In this document: piece by piece, positions 42,976 through 52,251 of the stretch | How the letters are laid out: every line of letters starts with the position of its first letter | Position numbering within the stretch: the stretch's first letter is position 1 | NCBI RefSeq assembly: GCF_013385635.1 | Contig: NZ_JACAPR010000024.1 | Location: 1 to 55,084, forward strand | DNA from: Pseudomonas gingeri | GTDB taxonomy: Bacteria > Pseudomonadota > Gammaproteobacteria > Pseudomonadales > Pseudomonadaceae | DNA: 55,084 nucleotides | Direction of reading: 5' to 3' | Made by a program: the position numbers and the translations under genes | Notes under the pieces: model-generated | Databases searched by the model: none | Told to the model about the DNA's origin: nothing | The model's input: only the letters and a program-made list of their open reading frames with translations

Positions 42976-43932
42976 ATGGACACTCTGCAAAACATGCGCG
43001 CCTTCAGTTGCGTGGCTGAAGCCGGCAGTTTCACCGCCGCCGCCGTGCAACTGGACACCACGACGGCCAATGTCTCGCGCGCGGTCTCCAACCTGGAAGC
43101 CCACCTGCAAACCCGCCTGCTCAACCGCACCACCCGGCGCATCGCCCTGACCGAGGCCGGCAAGCGCTATCTGTTGCGCTGCGAGCAGATCCTCGCCTAT
43201 GTCGAGGAAGCGGAGGCCGAGGCCAGCGATGCCCATGCACGACCTGCTGGATTGTTGAAAGTGCACACCATGACCGGGGTCGGCCAGCATTTCGTGATCG
43301 ACGCCATCGCCCGTTATCGCAAGACCCACCCCGACGTGACCTTTGACCTGACCCTGGCCAACCGCGTGCCGGACCTGCTGGACGAAGGCTACGATGTGTC
43401 CATCGTGCTCGCCAAGGAGCTGCCGGATTCGGGTTTTGTCTCCCAGCGCCTGGGCATCACCTACAGCATCGTCTGTGCCTCGCCCGACTATGTGAAGGCC
43501 AACGGTTGCGCGCGCAAGCCCAGCGAGTTGCTCAATCATGCCTGCCTGCGCCTGGTCAGCCCGGTGACGGCCCTGGACAACTGGATCTTCAACGGCCCCG
43601 ACGGCCAGGAAGCGGTAACCCTGTCCAGCTCGCCCTTCCTGGTCAACTCGGCCGACGCGATGAAGGCCGCGATCACCAGCGGCATGGGGGTCGGCGTGCT
43701 GCCGGTGTACGCCGCCATCGAAGGCCTGCGCAACGGCAGCCTGGTGCGCATGATGCCCAACTACCGCTCCCAGGAACTGAACCTGTACGCGATCTACCCG
43801 TCGCGCCAGTACCTGGATGCCAAGATCAAGACCTGGGTCGAGTACCTGCGCGGCTCCCTGCCGGAGATCCTCGCGGCGCACCAAGCCGAGCTGGCGGCGT
43901 ATGAAATGGGCCAGGTACGGCTCGCGACCTGA
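42976..43932 (+). CDS. LysR-family transcriptional regulator
   Basis: A 318-residue LysR-type regulator. The N-terminal winged helix-turn-helix (MDTLQNMRAFSCVAEAGSFTAAAVQLDTTTANVSRAVSNLEAHLQTRLLNRTTRR, residues 1-55) has the CrgA/DmlR-like subfamily style. A linker helix and an effector-binding domain follow (about 85-295: LKVHTMTGVGQHFVIDAI, AAITSGMGVGVLPVYAA). Targets are unknown; no divergent operon adjoins. The preceding gene on the same strand is the unknown 762-residue gene, 96 bp away, and the following 1 kb is a REP array. Confidence 0.92.
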   Translation: MDTLQNMRAFSCVAEAGSFTAAAVQLDTTTANVSRAVSNLEAHLQTRLLNRTTRRIALTEAGKRYLLRCEQILAYVEEAEAEASDAHARPAGLLKVHTMTGVGQHFVIDAIARYRKTHPDVTFDLTLANRVPDLLDEGYDVSIVLAKELPDSGFVSQRLGITYSIVCASPDYVKANGCARKPSELLNHACLRLVSPVTALDNWIFNGPDGQEAVTLSSSPFLVNSADAMKAAITSGMGVGVLPVYAAIEGLRNGSLVRMMPNYRSQELNLYAIYPSRQYLDAKIKTWVEYLRGSLPEILAAHQAELAAYEMGQVRLAT

Positions 43933-43954
43933 CATCATCGGCGCCTGCCCACGC

Positions 43955-44889
43955 CTCATCGCTGGCAAGCCAGCTCCCACAAGGATGGCGCCGAGCACAA
44001 GATATGCGCCTGACGCGGTACTCATTGTGGGAGTGGGCTTGCCCACGAAGAGACCCTTGAACTCTGCACCGCCTACCCGGACGCCTTCGCTGGCAAGCCA
44101 GCTCCCACAAGGATTGCGCCGTGCACAAGATGTGCGCCTGACGCGGTACTCATTTTGTGGGAGTGGGCTTGCCCACGAAGAGGCCCTTGAGCCCCGCACC
44201 GCCTGCGCGGACGCCTTCGCTGGCAAGCCAGCTCCCACAAGGATTGCGCCGTGCACAAGATGTGCGCCTGGCGTGGTACTCATTTTGTGGGAGTGGGCTT
44301 GCCCACGAAGAGACCCTTGAGCCCTGCACCGCCTGCTCGCACGCCTTCGCTGGCAAGCCAGCTCCCACAAGGATGGCGCCGTGCACAAGATATGCGCCTG
44401 ACGCGGTACTCATTTTGTGGGAGTGGGCTTGCCCACGAAGAGCCCCTTGAACTCTGCACCGCCTGCCCGCACGCCTTCGCTGGCAAGCCAGCTCCCACAA
44501 GGATGGCGCCGTGCACAAGATATGCGCCTGACGCGGTACTCATTTTGTGGGAGTGGGCTTGCCCACGAAGAGACCCTTGAACTCTGCACCGCCTACCCGG
44601 ACGCCTTCGCTGGCGAGCCAGCTCCCACAAGGATGGCGCCGTGCACAAGATATGCGCCTGACGCGGTACTCATTTTGTGGGAGTGGGCTTGCCCACGAAG
44701 AGCCCCTTGAACCCTGCACCGCCTGCCCGCACGCCTTCGCTGGCAAGCCAGCTCCCACAAGGATGGCGCCGTGCACAAGATATGCGCCTGACGCGGTACT
44801 CATTGTGGGAGTGGGCTTGCCCACGAAGAGACCCTTGAGCCCCGCACCGCCTACCCGGACGCCTTCGCTGGCAAGCCAGCTCCCACAAG
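43955..44889. repeat. Tandem REP array, seven units of 128-130 bp
   Basis: TCGCTGGCAAGCCAGCTCCC recurs eight times with starts (at GCTGG) at 43961, 44089, 44219, 44349, 44479, 44609, 44739 and 44867, spaced 128, 130 x5 and 128 bp. Between each pair stands GTGGGAGTGGGCTTGCCCAC followed by GAAGAG. Each unit thus holds two alternating REP hairpins (GCTGGCAAGCCAGC and GTGGGCTTGCCCAC) and two spacers. The units differ by a few substitutions and a TT indel. Near-identity points to recent expansion by recombination. Confidence 0.97.
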
Positions 44890-44928
44890 TTTTTTTCGCA
44901 TGACGATGACCTGTGTCGAAACGCCGAC

Positions 44929-44957
44929 CTGTGGGAGCCGGCTTGCTGGCGATGGCG
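44929..44957. repeat. Single REP arm
   Basis: CTGTGGGAGCCGGCTTGCTG followed by GCGATGGCG, a solitary REP 40 bp after the tandem array. Confidence 0.75.
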
Positions 44958-45033
44958 AAAGCAGAATCCACCGCACAAATCCGCTGAAAAATGATAGCGT
45001 GCTTGGCATTCCCGCCGTTCGATGAGCTTTACG

Positions 45034-46008
45034 ATGAAAAAAACCGTACTCGCCTTCAGCCGCGTCACCCCTGCCATGGTCGAGCGCCTGCGCCAGGATT
45101 TCGACGTGGTTGTCCCGGACCCCAAGCTCGGCGATATCAATGCCCAGTTCGAGGAAGCCCTGCCCCACGCCCACGGGCTGATCGGTGTCGGCCGCAAACT
45201 GGGGCGTGCCCAGCTGGAAAACGCCGGCAAGCTTGAAGTGGTCTCCAGTGTCTCGGTCGGCTACGACAACTATGACGTGGCATACCTCAGCGAGCGCGGG
45301 ATCATGCTCACCAATACCCCCGACGTGCTGACCGAAAGCACTGCCGACGTGGCCTTCACCCTGATCATGAGCAGTGCCCGCCGGGCCGCCGAACTGGATG
45401 CCTGGACCAAGGCCGGCCAGTGGAAAGCCACGATCGGCCCGGAGCTGTTCGGCACCGATGTCCACGGCAAGACCCTGGGCATCGTCGGCCTGGGCAATAT
45501 CGGCGCGGCTATCGCCCGCCGTGGCCGCCTCGGTTTCGACATGCCGGTGCTCTACAGCGGCAACAGCCGCAAGCCGGAGCTGGAGCAGCAACTCGGCGCG
45601 CAGTTCCGCAGCCTAGACGCGCTGCTGGCCGAAGCCGACTTCGTGGTGCTGGTGGTGCCCTTGAGCGACAAGACCCGCCATCTGATCGGCCAGCGCGAAC
45701 TGGGCCTGATGAAGCCGGGGGCGATCCTGGTGAACGTCTCACGAGGCCCGGTGGTGGACGAACCGGCCCTGATCCAGGCGCTGCAGGCCGGCACGATTCG
45801 CGGCGCCGGGCTGGACGTCTACGAGAAGGAGCCGCTAGCCGAGTCACCCCTGTTCAAGCTGAAGAACGCCGTGACCCTGCCGCATATCGGTTCGGCCACC
45901 CACGAGACCCGCGAGGCCATGGCCAACCGGGCCCTGGCCAACCTGCGCAGCGCGCTGCTCGGCGTGCGCCCGCACGACCTGGTCAATCCCCAGGTGTGGA
46001 AGGGCTGA
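45034..46008 (+). CDS. D-2-hydroxyacid dehydrogenase (glyoxylate/2-ketogluconate reductase type)
   Basis: A 324-residue NAD(P)-dependent D-2-hydroxyacid dehydrogenase. The dinucleotide motif GIVGLGNIGAAIARRG lies near residues 149-164, VNVSRGPVVDEPAL carries the catalytic Arg, GLDVYEKEP the Glu, and LPHIGSATHETREAM the catalytic His. The N-terminal SSVSVGYDNYDV is the substrate-loop region. Members reduce glyoxylate, hydroxypyruvate or 2-ketogluconate, and the exact substrate cannot be fixed. ATG 45034 (MKKTVLAF) is preferred to 45022, though both have weak ribosome-binding sites. It converges with the giant LRR/NEL gene, leaving only 17 bp between stop codons. Confidence 0.9.
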   Translation: MKKTVLAFSRVTPAMVERLRQDFDVVVPDPKLGDINAQFEEALPHAHGLIGVGRKLGRAQLENAGKLEVVSSVSVGYDNYDVAYLSERGIMLTNTPDVLTESTADVAFTLIMSSARRAAELDAWTKAGQWKATIGPELFGTDVHGKTLGIVGLGNIGAAIARRGRLGFDMPVLYSGNSRKPELEQQLGAQFRSLDALLAEADFVVLVVPLSDKTRHLIGQRELGLMKPGAILVNVSRGPVVDEPALIQALQAGTIRGAGLDVYEKEPLAESPLFKLKNAVTLPHIGSATHETREAMANRALANLRSALLGVRPHDLVNPQVWKG

Positions 46009-46025
46009 CGAACCACGGCGCCGGT

Positions 46026-49000
46026 TCATACGACAGGCGCACCCAGGGCGGTCGTGGTGGCGGCATCGATCCACGACTCGCGCGCCTGTACGGACAATGA
46101 CTCAAGCTCCCGCTCGTAGGCCAGTTCGAGGAATCTGCGCCAGGGCGGGGCCGACCTCAGGTAGTGCTGCAGGCCGTTCGCCTGCGGCGTCGCTTCCAAC
46201 TGCCGGACACGCTCGACCATCGTTTCGATCTCGGCGCTGTCGAGCTGTACCCGCTCCTTGTAGAACGGTTCGTTGAACAGGTCGGGCAGTTCCAGGCACG
46301 CCGCCAGCTGTTCCCGACACTCCCGGTAGATCACCGGATCAGCAGCCTCGTCCCTGAGCACGCGCAGGCGAAACTTGCCTTTCAACAAGCTCAGCAAGCG
46401 GGCTTTGGCGCTGGCTTCATCGGCCTCGTCGAAGGCCTGGTGACACAGCACCGCGAACTCGAGCTCATTGAAAATATCCAGTCGGCGCATGCCCTCCGCC
46501 AGGGACTCCAGTTGCAGGACAAACAGTTGCTCACACAAGAACTCACTGTCGGCCGCCGCCGTGATCATCCGCCAAACACGCCGTGTCAGGTTACCGCGCG
46601 CACCGGAAAACTGCGGATCGAAGAAGGTCGCCAGGGCACTCAGGCTTTCCAGGTAATCGAAGAACTCTTCGGAATCCAGATCGTCCCTGACCCGCTGCCA
46701 GCATGCGTTCTGTCCTTCGGTGCGTTCCGCCGCCGTTCCCCAGGCCTCGATGCCGACCGGTGCCGAACGCTCGTCCAGGGTGAGCCCGAAGGTAATACCC
46801 GCGCCCTTTCTTTCGCGGATATACACCGACAGTTTGGCCACGGTATCCGGCAGCAAGGGGTTCCCCCCCAGGTTCACACCACGATTGAGGGACAACGGGG
46901 ACAACAACACGGCATCCGGTACCTGCTGGATCCGGTTATGGGTCAGGTCCAGGGATATCAGGTGCTTGAGCAAGAGTACGCCGGAGGGCCAGGTGTCGAT
47001 GCCTGTGCGGCTCAGGTTGAGCATTTGCAGGTGCGACAGGCCGGCGAAGTCGGGGAGCAGGTTCAGCGGGTTGCCTTGCAGATTCACATACTTCAATTGC
47101 CGCAGTCCGGACAATTGCAGGGCGTCCGGCGCGGTCAGGACAATATGGTTGTCCTGGAGATCGAGTTCCTCCAGTGCCTGCAGCCCGGCGACCTCGGGCG
47201 GTAGCCGTTTCAGATGGGCGGCGCTCAGGTGCAAATGCCTCAACGCCGGAAAGGCCCGCAAGAAGGCATTCATGTAGCCGATATCCAGGTTCATGTCGCG
47301 AACCAGCAGTTGGGTCACGTGTTTGAAGTTCACATTGAGCATCGGCATCTGCTCGACAGTAAAACCTTCGAGCAGCAGCACGCCACCCAGGACGTTACGG
47401 CTTTCCCAACGCCAGCAACGCCTGATCCTCGAAGCCATTGCCTGGCGTATCCTGCGTGCCAGAAGGTGACCGCCTCCCTCAATCGGGGGGACATCGGCCC
47501 AGATCGCCAACTCGCTCTTCAACCTGATGTAGTCCTGCTCCAGCGCCTCGACCGCCGCCCGTTGCTGCACACTCGTGGTACCAAACGACTGGAGTACGTC
47601 GAACAACTCCTGATGGGCAGCACCGCGATAGAGCCTTCTCAGCCGGTCAAACAGGCCCACCGTCGGCAAGCCCGGTCCACGCCCACTCAGCGCAATACCG
47701 ATGCGGCCGTCGCGTTGCCGGACCAGGCGCTTGGGCAATGCCGTCCAGGCATGGACCGGGCGCAGGCCGAGCCGTTGGCGCAGTTCGGCCCGTTGGCGAA
47801 TCGCCTGCTGCTGGACCAGTGCCTTCAACTCGGCCCCCGGCCCGCGTGTGCCGCCCCAGGGCAAGCGGGCGGGCAGATCCCGGACCAGTCGTGACAGAGC
47901 CAGGAGCAGGTCGCTTTGCAACGCTCCCCGGGGCGAGACCTGTTCGCCATCGACGATAAAGGCCTCATAGCCGTCTGGCACTTTCACCACCACGCGCCGT
48001 TTTCCCGCGCCGGTGCTGCCGCTGCTGTCCAGCAATGGGCCATCGATGGCGGCTTGGCGGATTTCGATCCGTACTTGCCCTGGCCAGCCCGGCAGTTGCT
48101 TGAGTACCGAGAGCAAGACCTGATCGCTCCGGGCATTGCCCAGCGCATCGGGACTCAAGCCCATAAGCGCTCGGCCTAGGGTCGCTTCCTCACTCCACCA
48201 ACGTGCTTCTTCGGCCAGCGCCAGGGGAATACGCCCGGTTTGCGTGATCAACGTGCGCTGCCAGGCCTGGCTGTGTTCCAGCATCTCCTCGGCCACCCCG
48301 GCAGGCAACCGGGGAAAGGCTTGTTCAAGCACATCCGCCAACGGTTCCACGAGCTTGCCTCGTTGCCTGGACAAGCCGTCGACCAGCACCTGCCGGGCTC
48401 GTCGGGGATCATTCTCCAGGCGTTGCAGCAATGCGTCGACCAACGACTTGCCGGACAACTCCGGAGCGATGGACAGCCACTGGTGATCGGCATCCGTGAC
48501 CGCATCGAGGGCCATTTCCAGCAACGCGGGCACCGCCTCCGAACGCGAGGTCAGCGAGGTGACGTGAGACTCGATATCCAGGTGATCCCTGAAGTCCCGC
48601 ATGACGGCCACCAGGAACGCCGGAGGCCGCTGATTGCAGAAAATCGCCTGCCGCAACAGGCTGTCGGACGTCCCACTGACACTGAGGATCTGCCGCGCGA
48701 TCGCCTCGGAAAATGACCCGGCCTGTCCGCCCAGGCGCCGGAACGCGGTCAGGCCGTCCCATTTCAGCGGCTCTTCGAACTCATGCCACCAGGCGCTGGC
48801 CCCATTGTTTTCCAGGCGTGGTGTATAGGCACCGGGCAAATCGCTGGGGTTGATGCGCCAGTCCTCCGGCAACCCGGTATTCTCAATGCGGTAGAGGCGC
48901 CCCTCAAGGGGCAGGTAGGTATTGCCCTCGTGCTGATAACAACCCGCCTCATCGGCCTTCAGGCTCGACGGCAGCGTCAGCGTTTCCTGGCAACGCTCGA

Positions 49001-52000
49001 CCGGCAGACGGATACGGCCGTCTTCAGCCCGGCGTTTTTCCAGGCCTGCCACGACCAGCTTGCGCAAGGCCTGCACATCCGTCACCACGGCCACGCCCAA
49101 GCGACCCACCTCAGGTTGCTTGAATAATGTCGCCAACGCCAGGAAGAAACCGGCGTGGGTCGGACTCGAACGCACCCGCGGGTAAAGGGTCGAGCCCAAC
49201 TGCTCCTCGACCAACAACTCTGCCGCCAACTGCAGCCAGGCATCGGTATCGCGACTGGACGCCCGGGCCTGATGGATGCCATCCAGCGCCCGGCCAAGGC
49301 GAGTGATGGCCTCGGCATCGGCCAGGCCGCGCAGGTGTTCGCCGGGCAATTCGCCATGTTCCAGGAGACGTTGGCGCTGTCGTGACTCCAGGGGCATGCG
49401 CCGCAGATACTCGGCGATCCGGCTCAGCGACAGCCCGGGGTACAGTGCCTGGAGCTTGAGCACCTGCGGCGGCAGGACAGGGGCGACCAGCGACAGATAG
49501 TGACGGGCAGGCGCCAGCGAGATCGAACGCCGCAGGCCGTCCTGGGTACTGAGTATCTCGAACAGCGAATGCCGCTCGAGCCGGGCCAGGGCGATGAGCT
49601 GTTGCCGGATCGCCCTGTTCCACTGGCGGCGGACAAACGGCTGGAAGTCGCCCTTGAGCGGACAACCGTCGGGCAACAAGCCGAGGATAAGGGACTGCAC
49701 CCCGTCTTCATGGGCGAGGACAGCAGGAGTCTGGTTCGGCTCGGGTGGTTGCACGACGTAACCACCGTCCTCCAACCGTCGCACCGCCACCTTGTGCGCG
49801 AAGTCGCCCGGTCGCTCCTGCCGGCCGTGCAGCTCCAGCAATTCACCGTCAGGTCCATGGACAAACAGTCCTGTCGTCTCGGGCCAGTCGGCCAGCCGTG
49901 GCAACAGACAGAACAGTGCGCGCTCGGCATCCGCCGGCAAGCCCAGTCGTGCATCACTGCTGGCGATCAGCGTATCGAAGCCGGCGTCGACCTGCCGTCG
50001 GCGCACGGCCTCGGCCAGCGACGCCGATGGCAAGCCCCCCGACCAGACCGTCTGGAGCGCCTCGCGACGCACACCACTGGTGCTCAGGACGATCTCGGCT
50101 TTACCCTCCCCGGCAGTGCCCTGGAGCATCATCCGCTCCAGCCAGCGCGCATCGCTCAGGGTATGGCTGTCATCCAGGTCCGGCACCCAGCGCCGCGCCT
50201 CCCGGTCATAACGCATGGGCGGGCGGAATCCCGTCGGGTCGGCAGCAACCGCCACATAACGCTTGAGGGCAGCGTCGTATTCAAGCCGGACCGGTATCGA
50301 GCGGCCTTGCTCGCGAACCTCGCCGTACACCCGCCCCTCCTCTTCGAAGAGACCCCGTTCGTCGGCGGCAAAGCGCTCCATCAGTCCCTTCGTGGAAACG
50401 GCATAGCTGCTCAGGTCGACTTTCCACAACGGAGTCACTGCCTCAGTCGACGCCACCTTGCGCCAACGCCCCAGTTCCAGGGACAACGCCTGGAAGCGTT
50501 GGGTGACGACATGCCCGGCATAGCCCAGCGCGCCACCGATCAGGATCGCCGTGCCCACATCGGCCAGTGCCTGACCCAAGGCCTTCGGCCGGCCCTGGAA
50601 CGTCGCCACGATGCCGTCGACCAACTCCAGTCCCAACTGCGCCAGCATCAGGCTCGCCACCGCCTTGCCCAGAATGCCGAAACCGCCCGGCACCGGCAGC
50701 ATCAGGACATTCAGCAGCAGGTGCATGGCGGCGAGAAAACCGTCCTTCACCGCCTGCATATCGTGCTCGCTCTTGGCTACCGCGATTGCCTGGGTATTCA
50801 GGCGATAACGCCAGGCGTAGAACGCGGCCAGGGCCTTGCCCGGGCTGAAACCGGTGGTCGTCGGGCCGTACTCGAAGGTCAGGTCCTGGATACCGTCCTC
50901 CGGCCAGAGCCATTCGTAGACATCGGCAAAGGTCGAAAACCAGGTAATGCCCTTGGGTTTGCTGTGCGCCTTGATCCATTGCCAGAACTGATGCTGCTGC
51001 TTGAAGGCCAGCGACGGGATCAACCAGCGCAGTCGCTGGCCCGCACTGTCGGCTTGCAGCTGCGCCTTGAAGTCGCGCTCGAACGCCGCCCTTGAGTCAT
51101 GGAAGCGCAAGGCACCGCCCGGACGGTCGACACAATAGCTGTAGAGCCCCGCCCGCCCGACGATCTCGAAGATCAGCAGCGGCAGGTAAATCGCCTCCAG
51201 GGGCTCGTAGTCGATCGCGAACAGATGCAACAGCTTGCTCTCGATGGTGTCCATTACCCGGTCCAGGCCCGCCATCAGGCCGCCCGGCAGGCGCAGGGCG
51301 ACATAGGAACCCTTGAGTCGCGGATGTGTCATCAAGAGCTCGTCCCGCAGGGCGGTAAAAGCGTGGTAGGTCAGGCCCGTCGCGGCCGGCTGTCGGGCCG
51401 AGTCATACAGGCCGAAGTGAATCTCGGCCTGGGCAAAGGCCAGTATCGACCGATCCAGCGGCCCATCGACGCGCATGGCCTGCTCAACATGAGGCTTGAG
51501 CACGGCACCGAGGTCGAGATCGCGGACGATCCGCACGAATGCCTCGGTAGCGAGCAGCCAACGTCGATCATTGATATCGACCTTCCGCTCGCGGGAAATC
51601 CAGCGCCGCTTGAGGTTGGCATAGCTTGAGTCGGAGAAGGCGAAATTCAGGCATGCGGCCTGCCACAGAGTCATGGTCGAGACCGTCACCGTGCCGATGC
51701 GCCGCTCGAACGACTCCACCTGCACCGGTGGGCCTTCAGCCAGGGGCTGCTGGACCTGCGCCGGCGAGTCGATCACGGTGTGCAGATAGGTGGTGTGCGG
51801 GTCGAGGTCCAGCCCCGAGACCTCCTTCAGGCGTGCGCGCAGCCTTGCCACACCGGCGGTTTCGAAGGCGTCGACGACCGTCCGGCTCTCTTCGTCCAGT
51901 ACCGATCTGGCCGCCATGAATTGGCGGTAGTGTCCCAGCCAGGTGCGTTGCTCGGCTTCATGCAGCGGCCCCATGGCCGCCTTGAAAGAGACCGCCAATT

Positions 52001-52157
52001 GCTCGACCACCTGCTGCTGCGTCCAGCTTTTCTCGCTGTGCAGCAGGCCGGCGTCGCGCTGTAGAAAAGCCGACAACAAGGGCTCGTCGGCTTCGGTGGG
52101 GACCGGCGGCGGGGGCTCGTCACCGGTATCGATACTGTGTTCAACCGTTTGGCTCAT
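46026..52157 (-). CDS. Giant LRR / NEL-like toxin or effector (dermonecrotic-toxin type)
   Basis: A 2043-residue protein of the Pseudomonas family with an N-terminal dermonecrotic-toxin-like domain (DUF6543), leucine-rich repeats and a C-terminal NEL-like region. Residues about 460-560 contain hydrophobic segments (LLLNVLMLPVPGGFGILGKA and LADVGTAILIGGALGYAGHVV) that may insert in membranes. LRRs run from about 1605 to 1775 (LRHLHLSAAHLKRLPPEV, LEELDLQDNHIVL, LQMLNLSRTGIDTWPSG). The C-terminal 250 residues look like a NEL E3-ubiquitin-ligase domain, but no Cys-x-Asp catalytic triplet is present; SLAEG stands where CAD is expected. ATG 52157 has AGGAAG 8 nt upstream and is preferred to 52178. 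No adjacent immunity or secretion gene is visible. Confidence 0.85.
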   Translation of the reverse strand: MSQTVEHSIDTGDEPPPPVPTEADEPLLSAFLQRDAGLLHSEKSWTQQQVVEQLAVSFKAAMGPLHEAEQRTWLGHYRQFMAARSVLDEESRTVVDAFETAGVARLRARLKEVSGLDLDPHTTYLHTVIDSPAQVQQPLAEGPPVQVESFERRIGTVTVSTMTLWQAACLNFAFSDSSYANLKRRWISRERKVDINDRRWLLATEAFVRIVRDLDLGAVLKPHVEQAMRVDGPLDRSILAFAQAEIHFGLYDSARQPAATGLTYHAFTALRDELLMTHPRLKGSYVALRLPGGLMAGLDRVMDTIESKLLHLFAIDYEPLEAIYLPLLIFEIVGRAGLYSYCVDRPGGALRFHDSRAAFERDFKAQLQADSAGQRLRWLIPSLAFKQQHQFWQWIKAHSKPKGITWFSTFADVYEWLWPEDGIQDLTFEYGPTTTGFSPGKALAAFYAWRYRLNTQAIAVAKSEHDMQAVKDGFLAAMHLLLNVLMLPVPGGFGILGKAVASLMLAQLGLELVDGIVATFQGRPKALGQALADVGTAILIGGALGYAGHVVTQRFQALSLELGRWRKVASTEAVTPLWKVDLSSYAVSTKGLMERFAADERGLFEEEGRVYGEVREQGRSIPVRLEYDAALKRYVAVAADPTGFRPPMRYDREARRWVPDLDDSHTLSDARWLERMMLQGTAGEGKAEIVLSTSGVRREALQTVWSGGLPSASLAEAVRRRQVDAGFDTLIASSDARLGLPADAERALFCLLPRLADWPETTGLFVHGPDGELLELHGRQERPGDFAHKVAVRRLEDGGYVVQPPEPNQTPAVLAHEDGVQSLILGLLPDGCPLKGDFQPFVRRQWNRAIRQQLIALARLERHSLFEILSTQDGLRRSISLAPARHYLSLVAPVLPPQVLKLQALYPGLSLSRIAEYLRRMPLESRQRQRLLEHGELPGEHLRGLADAEAITRLGRALDGIHQARASSRDTDAWLQLAAELLVEEQLGSTLYPRVRSSPTHAGFFLALATLFKQPEVGRLGVAVVTDVQALRKLVVAGLEKRRAEDGRIRLPVERCQETLTLPSSLKADEAGCYQHEGNTYLPLEGRLYRIENTGLPEDWRINPSDLPGAYTPRLENNGASAWWHEFEEPLKWDGLTAFRRLGGQAGSFSEAIARQILSVSGTSDSLLRQAIFCNQRPPAFLVAVMRDFRDHLDIESHVTSLTSRSEAVPALLEMALDAVTDADHQWLSIAPELSGKSLVDALLQRLENDPRRARQVLVDGLSRQRGKLVEPLADVLEQAFPRLPAGVAEEMLEHSQAWQRTLITQTGRIPLALAEEARWWSEEATLGRALMGLSPDALGNARSDQVLLSVLKQLPGWPGQVRIEIRQAAIDGPLLDSSGSTGAGKRRVVVKVPDGYEAFIVDGEQVSPRGALQSDLLLALSRLVRDLPARLPWGGTRGPGAELKALVQQQAIRQRAELRQRLGLRPVHAWTALPKRLVRQRDGRIGIALSGRGPGLPTVGLFDRLRRLYRGAAHQELFDVLQSFGTTSVQQRAAVEALEQDYIRLKSELAIWADVPPIEGGGHLLARRIRQAMASRIRRCWRWESRNVLGGVLLLEGFTVEQMPMLNVNFKHVTQLLVRDMNLDIGYMNAFLRAFPALRHLHLSAAHLKRLPPEVAGLQALEELDLQDNHIVLTAPDALQLSGLRQLKYVNLQGNPLNLLPDFAGLSHLQMLNLSRTGIDTWPSGVLLLKHLISLDLTHNRIQQVPDAVLLSPLSLNRGVNLGGNPLLPDTVAKLSVYIRERKGAGITFGLTLDERSAPVGIEAWGTAAERTEGQNACWQRVRDDLDSEEFFDYLESLSALATFFDPQFSGARGNLTRRVWRMITAAADSEFLCEQLFVLQLESLAEGMRRLDIFNELEFAVLCHQAFDEADEASAKARLLSLLKGKFRLRVLRDEAADPVIYRECREQLAACLELPDLFNEPFYKERVQLDSAEIETMVERVRQLEATPQANGLQHYLRSAPPWRRFLELAYERELESLSVQARESWIDAATTTALGAPVV

Positions 52158-52251
52158 GGCCTGGACTTCCTGATGCACCGTGGAAAGCGTCAGGTTATCC
52201 AGCCATTGATCCGCAACTGATCTACATAGATGTGGCGTGCTCCAACCCGAC

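Larger units (their letters stand above)
43933..45033. other. Gene-free spacer of 1.1 kb occupied by a tandem REP array
   Basis: The array itself (43955-44889) and one further REP hairpin (44929-44957) fill the space between the LysR gene and the hydroxyacid dehydrogenase. Several long open frames cross the array on both strands. Their 43-residue periodic protein repeats (for example CGSWLASEG, LRGQAHSH) only reflect the DNA repeat, so none is accepted as a gene. Confidence 0.85.

Noticed and set aside
43955..44889. CRISPR array
   Set aside because: The period of 128-130 bp is too long, the spacers are also repeated rather than unique, and no cas genes are present. It is a tandem REP array.
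43826..44971. Series of 60-186-codon open frames on both strands with repeating peptides (CGSWLASEG, LRGQAHSH, ASLASQLPQG)
   Set aside because: They follow the REP array period (about 43 codons = 130 bp), appear on both strands and lack ribosome-binding sites. The peptide repeats are translations of REP hairpins.
49500..51095. 531-codon plus-strand frame inside the giant LRR/NEL gene
   Set aside because: Arg/His/Gln-rich shadow composition, no ribosome-binding site or domain. The minus-strand frame is continuous through 2043 codons.
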